From Pseudomonadota bacterium (GTDB lineage Bacteria > Pseudomonadota > Alphaproteobacteria > Rhizobiales > Aestuariivirgaceae), in contig JAEKFU010000555.1 of assembly GCA_016522385.1 (NCBI GenBank), positions 1-5,674 on the forward strand: 5,674 nucleotides of DNA. Direction: 5' to 3'. Position 1 is the first letter of the stretch, and every line of letters begins with the position of its first letter. Under the pieces are notes generated by a model. The model worked only from the letters and a program-made list of their open reading frames with translations, searched no databases and was not told the DNA's origin. A program made the translations under genes and the position numbers. Below, piece after piece: positions 5,443 to 5,674 of this stretch.

Positions 5443-5674
5443 TGAAGAGTCTGCTCGATTACTCTCCAGAAACCGGGATCTCGGTCTTCTTTGAAGCCTG
5501 CCCGGATGGGGAGAACATCCATCTGCATTACCATCAGGACGCAGAACCCATGCTGGAGCTGAACAAGACCAAGCAGAGTGTGGGCCGGGATTATTACGCC
5601 CGAGATCGCGACCTGTGGCGCGTGGCATCCATCCCAATCATGGTGCAGTTCAAATGGTTGACTGAGCACGGGGT
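5442..5674 (+). CDS. Conserved phage structural-region protein, 3' truncated
   Basis: The frame is open from ATG 5442 to the window edge (77 codons, no stop), so the 3' end is missing. The product begins MKSLLDYSPETGISVFFEAC and ends ASIPIMVQFKWLTEHGV as visible here. From memory this matches a family of roughly 100-residue proteins encoded just after the capsid gene in many phages. They share an opening with a D-x-x-x-x-T-G motif, a middle HQDAEPMLELNKT-like part, and a closing IP-x-x-V-x-x-KWL-x-EHGV motif. The function of that family is not known to me; a head-tail or minor virion role is a guess from location. The start overlaps the previous stop by one base (TGATG) and has no good Shine-Dalgarno of its own, so it is probably translated by reinitiation. 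Confidence 0.8.
   Translation, partial: MKSLLDYSPETGISVFFEACPDGENIHLHYHQDAEPMLELNKTKQSVGRDYYARDRDLWRVASIPIMVQFKWLTEHG

Overview
This window is part of the head-assembly (structural) module of a tailed double-stranded DNA phage or prophage. All recognisable genes lie on the + strand, tightly packed, in the order: large terminase (C-terminal part), portal, a small unidentified protein, scaffolding protein, major capsid protein, a 185-base intergenic region, a 63-residue unidentified protein, and the start of a conserved phage gene cut by the window edge. The capsid protein reads as the SU10/DUF5309 type. The portal (about 688 residues) fits the large portals that accompany such capsids. No integrase, lysis, tail-fibre or host gene is present, so a lytic phage cannot be told from a prophage on gene content alone.

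Host: the sequence is moderately GC-rich with proteobacterial-type codon use. The best host clue is the non-coding element at 5090-5222. Its gagcatg...catgctc palindrome, followed by a second long palindrome, resembles the intergenic mosaic repeats (RIME-type) that are common in Hyphomicrobiales (Rhizobium, Mesorhizobium, Hoeflea and relatives). This suggests an alphaproteobacterial host. That resemblance is from memory and was not searched.

Layout: 1-756 is the terminase nuclease domain, with three candidate metal-binding aspartates. 753-2819 is the portal, starting in an ATGA overlap. 2816-3106 is a 96-residue helical protein starting in a GTGA overlap. 3099-4091 is the scaffold, starting in an 8-base overlap. 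4103-5065 is the major capsid protein, with its own Shine-Dalgarno and tandem TGA-TAA stops. 5066-5250 is non-coding and highly structured. 5251-5442 is the 63-residue protein. 5442-5674+ is a conserved phage protein of unknown role, starting in a TGATG overlap.

How the genes work together: terminase cuts and pumps DNA through the portal ring. The scaffold templates capsid protein into a procapsid around the portal and is then lost. No maturation protease gene lies between portal and capsid, and the capsid protein has no obvious cleavable N-terminal domain. This fits a separate-scaffold, protease-free pathway. The upstream genes are coupled by overlapping start and stop codons, whereas the capsid gene has an independent ribosome site, as expected for a protein needed in hundreds of copies.

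The coding content is ordinary for a phage head module; I found no new system in it. The feature that stands out is the composite palindromic element behind the capsid gene, together with a small inverted repeat beside it that can cover the next gene's ribosome-binding site.
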